Shown in pieces: positions 10,138-20,422 of a DNA stretch of 64,000 nucleotides. The first letter of the stretch is position 1. Every line of letters starts with the position of its first letter. The notes below the pieces were generated by a model that was given only the letters and a program-made list of their open reading frames with translations, ran no database searches and was not told where the DNA came from. The position numbers and the translations under genes are program-made. The DNA comes from Petunia secreta. Taxonomy: Eukaryota; Streptophyta; Magnoliopsida; Solanales; Solanaceae. Location of the stretch: positions 24,886,001 through 24,950,000 of the forward strand of contig JARKIP010000048.1 in the NCBI GenBank assembly GCA_029990175.1, read 5' to 3'.

Positions 10138-13100
10138 ATGGCAGAGCACTTGGTTCTATGTGCTGATCGTCTCATTGCACCTGAATCGTTGCACTCGCTG
10201 CAAGGTGCTGAGGATGTGGGATCCTCAGGAGGCAGTTCTTGCTCCCACAGAGATGGTTTATCAACCTCATATGAGGAAAAAGAAGAACCAGAAGCTGGAG
10301 GTGAAGAAGAACCATTAATCCAGACGGAGGAATGCCGAATTTGCCAGGAAGAAGATAGCCCGAACAATTTGGAAATTCCTTGTAGTTGTAGTGGCAGCTT
10401 AAAGGTACCCTTGTGAAGTTGATAAATTTTTGCTCTTTTTGTTGAACAAGCTACTGAATGTTGTTTTCAACGCTGCTAGTTGCATGTAAACATCAATCAT
10501 GTTAATCTTATTTTTGTCTAAATGGAATATTGCGAATATCAGTAAACTTTTGAAGTCCCATGGAAATTCACAGTTCTGTTAGATATAGTTGGGTGTGTGT
10601 GCAAATTATAAGATGGAAATCTTTATTAACTCATATGACCGACTAAAGATGAAGAATGTTTTTCCTTTATCAAGTTGCAAAATGTTTTTGTATGCTAACA
10701 TTTTGTTAAACTTTAAAGTTCCTTTAATTGAGGAGTCTCGTATAGTTGATCCAAAATGATTTGGCATCGAGGCGTGGTGTAATGGTTGATTGATTGATCG
10801 ACTTTTCTTGTAAGCCTTAAATTTATTAAATCAGAATCCTAGATGAACATGTTTTATCTGCCACTTTGTATACACGTGGACTTTCACAGATTGGCTAACT
10901 GCTTTTCTTTCCTTCTCTTGTTCAAAAAATCCAGTATGCTCATAGGAAATGTGTCCAGAGATGGTGCAATGAGAAGGGAGATATAACCTGTGAGATCTGT
11001 CATAAGGTATTTTGTCGTATCTATTAATCACCTGAATGCATTTCAAATTTTGAGAAATGATGATTTATGGCTTGGTTTCTTCCATCCCAAAAGCATTTTC
11101 GACAAATTCAGCAAGTGAAGGGTGAGTGAGTGAGGGTTTGTGAGATGGCATTATTATTTGTGTACCAGTTGAGAGAATGAGCTCCACATTTATTTGCTAT
11201 GTGCCTTTGTGCTCTATTGCACTTCCGTACCGGTTTGGAAGACTGAGCTCCCAGCCTATGCAGCAATTGAGTTGTTCCTTGCGTTCATTGTTGGTGATCC
11301 TTTTTCCACTTCACCCTTCAGTTGGATGTGAAGCATTGGTAAATTAGATTACAAATTTGGATGTCAGGGGCACTCGCTAAAGAGTTTCTTGTACTGTCGC
11401 GCTTTTTAATTTCTTTAAATTGACATGTTCACCTAGAAATTCTCTCTAACCTGCAGCCTTACCAACCTGGATATACTGCTCCGCCACCGCCTCCTCCCTC
11501 TGAAGAAACTGTCATTGACATCAGGTATTTTCAGATCATGATTATTTCCTTTTCTGTGTATCAAAGCTTTGACTCATTGTTCCAATCGCCCCTCTTAATC
11601 TAAATAAAGATTATTGATGCGGTGATATGTTTCCGTATTTACATTTCAATATACATAGATATTTATTGTTTTTCATCACTCTGAGATATACAGCACAAAC
11701 CTTTCTCGGTCATTTGGCTAAGATCAAGTGTACTATACCCTCTGCTTTTCCTAAAAGCCAAAGATATAAAAGAAAGAGAGGGGGGGTGGTTAGAACCGTG
11801 GACAGACAAGCTTTCAGTTGTTTGCATTCAGACCTTTTACTTGATTATGACAATGATCTTTATGAATTCGTCCACTTCCTTGGAAACCTCGGAAGATATT
11901 GCAACCTATAGCCTTTACAATAAAAATGAGTAATGTATTATACTGGCATCATATTATTAAAACATATCAATTCAACTACAATACTAGAGCTCTTCATGAC
12001 GAACTTTCGCTTTTTCGCTGATCCTGATTGGCAAATTTCTTTTAGTATTTGGGGTATTGTTAGAGCTTGCTTATAGATTATTTATCTATTGTTGGAAGTT
12101 TAACTGAATGGAGCGCAGTATAGGTGGTATTTCACTTTCTTTATGTGCTGAAGGTGCTGGGTTCGATCCCAGCAAGTAGCTTTTTATTAGATATTAAATG
12201 TTATTAATTGTTCAAAAATGCTTTTTATTAGATATTAAATGTTATTAATTGTTCAAAAATTTTGGGGGTATTGTTAGAGCTTGCTTATAGATTTATTTAT
12301 CTATTGTTGGAAGTTTAACTGAATGGAGCGCAGCATAGGTGGTATTTCACTTTCTTTATGTGCTGAAGGTGCTGGGTTCGATTCCAGCAAGTAGCTTTTT
12401 ATTAGATATTAAATGTTATTAAATGTTCAAAAAGAAGGTGCTGGGTTCGATCCCAGCAAGTAGCTTTTTATTAGATATTAAATGTTATAGCTTTTTATTA
12501 GATATTAAATGTTATTAAATGTTCAAAAATTTTTACAAAAATTGGGCACCTAAACGGATTCGAACCCAAGTTGTCAATGCTCATTGTCGAGCGCCTAACT
12601 ACCAGACTGTCAAGCCTTGTTTGTTCAAGGAGTGTCAGATAACCTATTTGTATACACATTATTACGATTTTTCATAAATATCTATATATACGTAGTAAAA
12701 TTTTTCGACGAAGCAGTGTCCCGTGACACCCCTCGGTACAAGGTAGTTTCGCCCGGCTTCTAAGCTAGTCAAGGAGTATTAGGATGCTTAGATATAAGAG
12801 CAGTCCATATTTCAGTAGAATATAAATTCTAGTACAGTTCTTTCATTTTTCTCTTTGTTGAATGACCTTCACTTTGTGATGTTGGTTGGCAATGTTTAAT
12901 ATGTTAAAGCATTTCCCTTCATTTTTCGTTATTGCTTTTATGTTCATATAAATCATACGTGTGTGGCCCCTGGGGCTTTGGTCTAGTGGTAAAACCTTAA
13001 CTTGTGATGTTTAGGTTAGGCACATGTCACGGGTTTGAACCTTGCCACAGTGTATTCAAGTGGAGAAGGGTAGAGGGTCGGACCCATTATCTACCGAGTT

Positions 13101-16100
13101 TCGAACCGTGGGCCACCGGCCTTCGAGATCTGTCATTATCAAAAAGAAATCATATATGTTTGTATCGTAAGTGAGTGAAATTCAGGCATATTTACACCTA
13201 TCCAGTGAAAACGAATAGGAAAAAAGGGCCTCACTTGCAGGAACTAGTTGTTTTCCCTCACTAACAAGAGCAGCGACCTTGAAAAACCTGGACAAAACAA
13301 GCTGAACAAGACATCAAAGCCTTATCTCCTCCAACCTCCAACTTATAAGGTTTTTATGACATGTTGAACTTTGTTATCTTTGGTTTTCCACAAAAATACA
13401 TTAGCGCGTACTTTTGTCTTTGTTGATCTGTGTAATCCTTTTTTTCCGGTGCCAGTTCTTTTTAACATCACGTTCCCATGATTGGTGGGCTGTAGTGGCT
13501 ATAGTTTCCCTTCTTGTGATGTTAGTTTTTGATGTTTCTCTGCTTGCAGTACTCTTGTGGTAATCCAAACATGGTTAGCATGCCTTTTTGATTTGATTGG
13601 CTTATAAGTTTCCATCTTCTGTGTCACTGATGGACTCATCCATGTTAATTTTTCCTTTCAGTGGTGGCTGGACAGTGGCTGGCACTCAACTTGACTTACA
13701 TGACCCTCGACTCCTTTCAATGGCTGTCACAGAACGCCATCTTCAAGAGGCTGACCACGATGATTATGCTGATGCAAGTGCAAGCGGAGCTGCATTTTGT
13801 CGTTCTGCTGCTTTATTTGTGAGTAAATTTAACACTAACTTTGTTTTGTTGATACTGAGTTCAATATTTTTTCTCTGGCTAAGTGTTTGGTAGTGGTAAT
13901 GAGGAGAATGCATTAAAACTATACCTATGGCTGACACTAAGATCAGATTAAGAAATATTTTTCCTGTGGTGTGGAAAACAGAATATCTTCCTGATTTTTT
14001 GAAATTAATAATTCATAAGGCGATCAGATTTCATGGAAATTGCATTCTATATTCTATCCCTGATTTTAGAGAAAAAGGACAATGAAGATTTTTGTTTCAC
14101 TGGAGTATTCAGAAAGGAAAAAAAAAAACTTAATGTTAACTTATCCTCCCTTACCTAATTTAAAGAAAAAAAAAAAAAAGAAACATATCCACAAATGCTG
14201 CTTTCATGGTGCGCTGTAGGAAGGGGGAGGTTCAAAGGTCCCCACACTGTGATTCATGGCTTTTATTCTCCTTTCCCCTTCTGTTTCCCGGACTATTTTC
14301 TACTTCTTTACCCTTGTTTCCTCTGGTTTTCAAAATGGTTTAGAAATGACATATTTTATCAGATTCAGAAAATTACATTCATTTAATGCCTACATGTGTC
14401 GAAAGATCCTCATGTAGTGTAGGGAATGTATCCGGACTTGTTTAGGGATGTCGATTAGAGAATTTAGGCAATGATCTTTTAAGATGTTCCAAAAATTGTG
14501 GAAGCTTGTGTTTTTAGTCTTTTCTTTTTGTTTAGCCGTTGCATTCTAACTGCAATATTCTAGTTTGAAGCTTTGTCTATCTTGGGGTAACCTTACTGAA
14601 TGATGTGTTCTGTACTGCAGTTAATGGCCCTCATATTATTGAGGCATGCTTTTGAAGATGATGAAGGCGATGACGATGACGTTACTGCCTTTTTCTCTGT
14701 AAGTCGATCATAAAATGAAACTGTACCCTGTTCCGTGATTAGTCTTTTACACATCATAGTAGTGGATAGTGTATGGGATTAATGGTCTTGTTGATCTTTG
14801 ACACAGCTTTTTTTGCTTCGTGCTGCTGGTTTTCTACTGCCTTGCTTCATCATGGCTTGGGGTATAAGTGTATTGCAGCGTCGAAGGCAAAGACAGGTTA
14901 GAGGCTTTTCCAGTTTCATAAATCCTCAACGGGCTATTAACATGCAAATCTTCCCTCTTGCACACACATTTTAGTGATGTAAGTTCATGCATAATGTTCT
15001 AGGCTTGTGCCAATGATGAGGTGTGTGTTTACATTTATTATGTTTGGCTAATTGCTATTTTCTCCCGACTTGTATTTGCAAGTTCAAAAAAACATGTCTA
15101 AAATTGGAGCTGTAGTCCTCCATGGCTAGGGGCTTACTAAAGCTACATGCTAATTCTGTAGTGATTTCCACTTTTTGCTGTCTCAAGAATTCTATACAAA
15201 ATGAATAACATACTGTAATTTGTTTTATCTTTCTTTATCTATTAAGTTTGTTTTCGGTTTTCAACTTCCATACTTCAAAAGAACTAAATCTAATTTGGCA
15301 TAAATTTTTATTGGTAGTGAATGGAAGATTTTAAGCCTTTCATATTGATAGTGATGTTTAATCATAGTAGATGAGTGGATATATATGGGAAAGTCAGCGG
15401 TGGTAACTTGCACATGGGAAATGTCGTCGCAATACTTTTTGAATTATCACTTTCGGAGTTCTGCTGATTTATATCAGCATTTCATTCCCACAATTATGTA
15501 AATTTTTCTGTGATTACGCGGTTCTAGACTTCTAGTATGATTAGAAGGCACATAATTAAGAGCAGGCTCACTGTTTGAAAGTTTCACCTCTTGCTCTAGG
15601 AATAAGATGCTACTAACGCTTTCTAGCTACATCTCGTGCAGGTTTAAGTCTTAAAAGCTTTTTTTATTATTTACTCTTACATCAACACTAACCAGATGGA
15701 TGTGTACAAACTTCAGTCTTATTTACTTACATGATTAGTGCGGGTCTGGTGGAGGTAGATTACTCTTCCGACATGTCCCAATAATTAAATTATTACGTTT
15801 TTGGACTCATTGTCTTTGTTATTGGATATTAGCTCCTTCATACCTTTAAGAATATCAAATGTCGTGTTTTATACTGTAAGCAACAATATATCTTGTGTGT
15901 TTGTTGGAGGGAGGTGGACTGGTTAACGGATCCGTTTGTCAGCAGAGTGAATGTTCACCAATTTAAATTAAGTTTGCAGCATAATATCATTCTAACATGT
16001 AGAGATAAGAGCATATATCTATTATATTTAATTCTTCTTATCTTTCCATTAAAGCAGGAGGCGGCAGCATTAGCGGCAGCTGAAGTTGCTTTTTTACTTC

Positions 16101-16246
16101 AGGCAGGGCAACAAAGGGGCTTGCATGTCACAATAGCACCAAGACCTGCTCCTGCAGCGGAGCCTACGGCTGCACCTGATCAAGCAACAGCTCATGTGAC
16201 AACACCACTCAGGCAGGTGGAAACTCCTCGCCCTGAGGTAGTATAA
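10138..16246 (+). CDS. RING-CH (RINGv) membrane E3 ubiquitin ligase, DUF3675 type
   Basis: Seven coding exons join in frame: 10138-10404, 10935-11006, 11457-11524, 13662-13818, 14621-14698, 14807-14896, 16058-16246. All introns are GT-AG. The product has 306 residues. Residues 66-111 form a C4HC3 RING-CH finger (ligands C66, C69, C82, C84, H92, C95, C108, C111), the E2-binding domain of this ligase class. Next come a Pro run (about 122-127), the DUF3675-like stretch with GGWTVAGTQLDLHDPRLL, and two hydrophobic segments (about 178-197, 216-237) separated by an acidic EDDEGDDDD loop. An Ala/Pro-rich tail ends in EVV. The protein is therefore expected in an endomembrane, with the finger in the cytosol. 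I chose the ATG at 10138 over one 54 bp upstream because plant homologues begin M-A-[DE]-H-L. Substrates cannot be told from sequence. Confidence 0.93.
12050..12535 (+). repeat. Tandemly duplicated tRNA-like SINE unit in intron 3 of the RING-CH gene
   Basis: A unit of about 214 bp (TTGTTAGAGCTTGC starts at 12057 and again at 12271) carries GGAGCGCAG[CT]ATAGGTGG, then a perfect tRNA T-arm-like hairpin, GCTGGGTTCGATCCCAGC, at 12156-12173, 12371-12388 (one base changed) and 12440-12457. A tail of TTTTTATTAGATATTAAATG follows. The tail is separately duplicated inside the first unit, and two shortened units follow at 12436-12530. The hairpin plus the A-box-like part suggest a tRNA-derived SINE that was then amplified in place. 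Confidence 0.7.
12540..12790. repeat. Repeat with a tRNA-like box and a GTGTCCCGTGACACC motif
   Basis: On the minus strand 12540-12625 contains GGGTTCGAATCCG and TGGTAGTTAGGCG, resembling B and A boxes, but acceptor and T stems do not pair, so it is not a functional tRNA. Downstream at 12705-12765, CGACGAAGCAGTGTCCCGTG starts a palindromic GTGTC/GACAC block. A related block occurs at about 18035-18075. Probably part of an undefined repeat family. Confidence 0.4.
12971..13146 (+). mobile_element. tRNA-derived SINE in intron 3 of the RING-CH gene
   Basis: An A-box-like TGGTCTAGTGGTAAAACC (about 12979) and a B-box-like GGGTTTGAACC (13031) are followed by GTGGAGAAGGGTAGAGGGTC, then CCCATTATCTACCGAGTTTC and an A-rich end. 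Box spacing and order are those of a pol III-type SINE. It lies wholly in intron 3 and does not touch a splice site. Confidence 0.75.
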
Positions 16247-18960
16247 ATGGTTTTGTTCTGCAAGCAAGCTGGCTCGACACCTCCGTTGGTAGGAAAATAA
16301 GTAAATGGCTTTCCTCTGTTACCTTGCTAAAAGGTAGCTGATGATTGAGTGAATCGACTGTAAGTTTGCATTAGATGGGGCTGAGGAAATAGGGGTTGAG
16401 GAGAAATCTTGTTCTTCTTTCCTGTTCTAATTTACCAGCTGAATCATCGCAATTTTATATTTGGAAGAAGGCTAAGCTCCTTTTTTTAGTTTCCCCCCCT
16501 TTTATTCACTGTAGCATTACATTTGTACATGTTCCATAAAAGGAAAAAAGAAAAGCAGCAGACTAGCTGCTTGGGAGTCCTGAGGTCAGTTTTAACTATG
16601 ATAAAGCTCTACTTCAACTGTGAAGGTACCATGTCTTCACATTGTGTACATTGTTAATATTCATCAGGTCTACTGTTCCCTCATCACTTAGTCCGAGGGA
16701 CAAACCTAGTTCTTTGAAATTGTTATTTGAACATGATTCTTGTTTCTTGGATTTGCCTTGTTGTAACTTAATTTGTTGCTTTATTCAATTTAATTACATT
16801 TTAACGTCAAATTGCTCTGATTGGTTATATGAATCTTCAATATCCATTCTCGGACATCTGTACTTTCAATCACTTTAACAATAGAGGAGTTTTTTCTTTT
16901 GAAATGCATCAGACCTAATGCAAGTATACCAACATGGTTAAGTCTTACAATTACTAAAACTGGGCATTGCCGATATTACCATTTTTCTTGTGGTTTGCCT
17001 GATATATTCTGTTTGTTCACTCAAATAACTAAATTTTGTAAAGTTCACTTGGATTAACTGATTCAAACTCATAAAATTGATACCCAGAAACTTAGGTGCC
17101 TACCCATTGTGTTTGTACACCGGTTATTTAGAAGATACTATCTGCATCTAAGTACATAAAAATATTTATATCAAACGATGCTGGATGACATACGTGCAAG
17201 ATAACAAATACTCTTCTGAAGAGTTGGAGAAAGGTGGTGGTAATATGGAGAAATAAAGTCCTGATATTGGAAATACAAAAACAAAACAAAGAAGGATATA
17301 AAAAAGGATGGTCCACCAGACACAACTCACAAGGTACTTAAGCAAGAAGAAACAGAGAGGAGAAGGTTGATGTTTGTTGTGTGTGTGTGGGGGGGGGGGG
17401 GGGGGGGGGAGAGGTTTTGTGGTTTTTGGAGATGTACATAGAAGGACAAGAATGAGTAGGAGGACCAAAACCAAAGTTACCAAATTTGAATAAGCTGGGG
17501 CTGCACAATCTAAACTAAAGATGGAACAAAAAGAAAGGCATAAAGGGAAATCCATTAAACACAAGAAACCAAGACTCTCATTTTTATTGCATGGAGAGAA
17601 GAGCTTGGAATTTTAAAGTAGACTAGTCATAAAGCAAATCCTTTTAGAAGAAGAGGCTTCTATTCTCTCACATTGCCCGATAGCCTCAACTTTATCTGGC
17701 TTTCTTGCAACTGTTGCCATTTCTTCTTTTGCCGCCTCAAATTAAAACTTCAGTAATTCTCGCAACAAAGCCATCTCATAACATTAGTGGTGTGCGCATT
17801 ATTTTATTCTAGTAGTGTCGATCTATTATTACAATACAACTGGTAACTAACTCACATTAGTTTAAAATTATATTGTTCTAAGGCTTTACTTCAAGTTTCA
17901 AAAGAAAAAAAAAATCTAGTCTATTTTCAGATGGTGTTGTATAAAACATTCCTTTTATTATTATGTAAGACTAAAGTTTCTTTATTTCTCATTAACGATA
18001 CTCTCATGAACCACATTGCCTTGCAAAGTGGTATCAGATGACACCCCTTCTAAGGGACGTCTCCGCCGCTGCATTTAGGAACTAATAGTCCTCTATAACA
18101 TTTGTCCTTAAGACTTCATTATTGTCTTTCTTTAACCAACTGAAAGACGAAAATAACATTAAATGAAACACGACGATGTTCCCACTTTTTTCAGCTCGAG
18201 CTATTGGGCGGTTAATTTTTTAACTTAGATTAGTTATTTAAAAGAAATATTATGAATGAGAATATCAAAACAAGCGAGAAAACTTGAAAATTTGATTGTA
18301 ATAGGCTTTGGATTAGCCGACAGTGTAAAAAAAAGTTTACACCGTCGATGTATATTAGTTAAACTCTTTATAAAATAAGTTAAATCTTTGTGAGAAATCT
18401 ATATTTATGCTGGAGCTTGTAACCATCATGACAAACAATATCACAAACAAAATAAAAGGTGTAGTGTAGTAGTGATACTAGGCACCTACTAACTTAACAT
18501 CCTAAATCTACCCCTTTAGCGCATCCATTTTATGTTCTACTGATGATGGTTCGCAAATCAAATATACTTGCAAATGTATTAGGAATCAATGTAGATATTT
18601 GCAAAGCTTAAATGCTCAAAGAGGATCAAGAACAAGCAAGGCGTGAGCATAATCTGATGACGAGGCAGGTGAGTTGGCATAAAGTTCAAGAGACTAGTTT
18701 GGTCATTGTTTGGTCCAAAAGAACAAAACAAATGATAGGGATGTGGGGAACCAATGTTAAGATTCTTGTCTTCCCAAGAATGGTTCCAATTTTAACTTTC
18801 TATTCAAACCTGTCAGCGTCTTCTAAAACAGCCTTATATTATATTGCTTCTATGACAGGCTCATGATTGAGATGAATCTTGAACTTATTTAGATTTTTGT
18901 TTTGGGACCCTCCTTTGCTTTATACCTTTAGTTTTGCAAATCCCATCAAAGTTGAAACAC
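16247..18960. other. 3' region of the RING-CH gene and spacer to the CLE gene
   Basis: The first several hundred bases should hold the RING-CH 3' UTR; I cannot place the polyadenylation site. A (TG)n tract runs into a 21-base G homopolymer at 17389-17409. Around 18035-18075 there is a block similar to the GTGTC/GACACC repeat of 12.7 kb. An 84-codon ORF at 18612-18866 has no recognisable domain and sits in the presumed promoter region of the next gene. No other gene is supported. Confidence 0.45.
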
Positions 18961-18963
18961 AAG

Positions 18964-18974
18964 TTTATATATAA
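18964..18974 (+). promoter_or_regulatory. Candidate TATA box of the CLE gene
   Basis: TTTATATATAA lies 117 bp before the ATG at 19091, and pyrimidine-rich sequence follows where transcription would start. The assignment rests on position and sequence only. Confidence 0.45.
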
Positions 18975-19090
18975 CATTCATTTGGCAGATAATATGCTGA
19001 GTGTAGCCACATTAAAATCACTTATTCTCTCATCTAAGGCCTAAAACAGAGAGTTCACTTCTATTCTTCTCATTGTTCAAGTATAGAAAA

Positions 19091-19375
19091 ATGTGTTGTC
19101 TTTCCTGTAAGGCGACTGTCCTAATTCTTTGTATTGGTTTTTTACATATTCAACCAAAGATGGCTTCTGCTCTGGGAAGTATAGATGTTTCTCTCAGATG
19201 GGGAGAAGGCAAATTGTTTTTTCTCAGAAGTTCGCGGATTCTTGAGGCTGTTGCCATGCAGGACTTTCACACACATCTGAATATCGCACCTGCACCTTCA
19301 GTGACCTTTGGTCCTAATCAATCGAACAAAAGAAGTGTGAAAAAAGGATCAGACCCTATACATAATAGGTGCTGA
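19091..19375 (+). CDS. CLE45-like secreted signalling peptide precursor
   Basis: A single exon encodes 94 residues. Residues 1-27 form a signal peptide (a Cys/Lys start, then hydrophobic VLILCIGFLHI). A variable linker follows with the segment FFLRSSRILEA (about 43-53), and the C-terminus carries the CLE dodecapeptide R-S-V-K-K-G-S-D-P-I-H-N at 81-92, followed only by R-C. The basic residues in place of Pro at motif position 4 and Ser at position 7 match Arabidopsis CLE45 (RRVRRGSDPIHN) better than other CLEs. Known CLE45 peptides are processed, secreted and perceived by BAM/SKM-type receptor kinases in phloem and pollen; the same role here is inference. ATG 19091 is the first ATG of the frame; the bases before it (TTG at 19073) are not a start. 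The two C-terminal residues must be trimmed or tolerated. Confidence 0.9.
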   Translation: MCCLSCKATVLILCIGFLHIQPKMASALGSIDVSLRWGEGKLFFLRSSRILEAVAMQDFHTHLNIAPAPSVTFGPNQSNKRSVKKGSDPIHNRC

Positions 19376-19559
19376 CAATCTATTCAGAGTATGTTGGGAT
19401 GAAACATAACAACATTCAAGAGGAAAGAAGGATACGATTGCCTTCTTTTGTCACTTTCCTAAGAGAACTTGAGGGTGGTGAACAATTTCGGCACGTTTTG
19501 ATATAGGTTTGATATATACTTTATAGTAGTATTTGTTTGAAGAAGTCTTTATGTGAGAG

Positions 19560-20040
19560 CAGAAGATGAAAGAATGCAGCTGATAAGCTGCAACCCTGGT
19601 AAAGCCAGCAACTTCATATGTTATGTAAAGCTAGAACCATAGTCGAATAGATTAGGTTTTTTGTGCTCATTCATACAGAACAGGATGTTATCTTATACTA
19701 CATAGGTTTGCTATACTTATCATTGTTTTGTGTTTGATTAGCAATCTTTATTCAAAAACAGAAGATCAAATGTTTTGTAAAGCTAGAAGTATGGTCAAAT
19801 AGATTAGGATTTTCACGCTTGCTATCATTCAGTACTCAATGTTATCTTCAACAATATAGGTTTTTTAAACTCATACTTTTATTTATCTTAGTAGTACTTA
19901 TGAAAGCAGAAGATGAAAGCACTCAGCTGATAAACTGCAGCTCTTGTGCACCCAACAACTTCATACGTTATGTAAAGCTAAACGACGGTTAATTAGAGTA
20001 GTATTTTCATGCTCATGATCATACACAAAAAATGGTCCTT
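19560..20040 (+). repeat. Three diverged direct repeats downstream of the CLE gene
   Basis: Copies begin near 19560, 19757 and 19911. Shared landmarks are GCAGAAGATGAAAG, then CAGCTGATAA[AG]CTGCA (copies 1 and 3), ACTTCATA[CT]GTTATGTAAAG, and TAGATTAGG (copies 1 and 2), followed by CATGCTCAT-like and ATGTTATCTT blocks. The middle copy lacks the first part. They lie in the spacer between the convergent CLE and GT47 genes, possibly within a 3' UTR. Confidence 0.65.
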
Positions 20041-20422
20041 TTTAACCATCAGCAGTTCTCACATGTATAGTGAAACATCGAATTTTCTGAACCTCTTTCT
20101 GTTGTGCAATTCTCTTTATCTCATGCACACGCTTCTGATATTATCATACTGTCAAAGCATCTATTGTTGGTTTTCTTTTTCTCCGTAGACATAACATCAC
20201 ACTGCAATTAGAATTGATTTCCATCTACATCTACGGTAGTTAAAATGGTGGTACAAAAGAAGCCTCTGCAGCACAACAGTCCAAAATCCATTATTGAAAT
20301 TTCATTATGAAAGGAATGTACAACATGTTCTCAGAAAATGGCAACAAACACATATAAATATCTTCATAGCATAGCTGCCTTTAAGAATTGAGCCTGACCT
20401 GGTAGTTGATTTCCTAATAGAA

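Noticed and set aside
10831..11046. Minus-strand ORF over RING-CH exon 2
   Set aside because: Antisense shadow of a conserved exon with no domain of its own.
12150..12460. Functional tRNA genes around the GGGTTCGATCCC hairpins
   Set aside because: Only the T-arm is well formed. No matching acceptor and anticodon stems are seen, and the units are SINE-like duplicates.
12540..12625. tRNA gene on the minus strand
   Set aside because: Box-like sequences are present but the acceptor stem does not pair and the T stem is poor.
17166..17564. 132-codon minus-strand ORF with a proline run
   Set aside because: The proline run is the complement of the 21-base G tract. There is no conserved domain, and the frame would depend on the exact homopolymer length.
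18612..18866. 84-codon ORF upstream of the CLE gene
   Set aside because: No recognisable domain, signal peptide or splice structure. It overlaps the presumed CLE promoter region. Not supported as a gene without transcripts.
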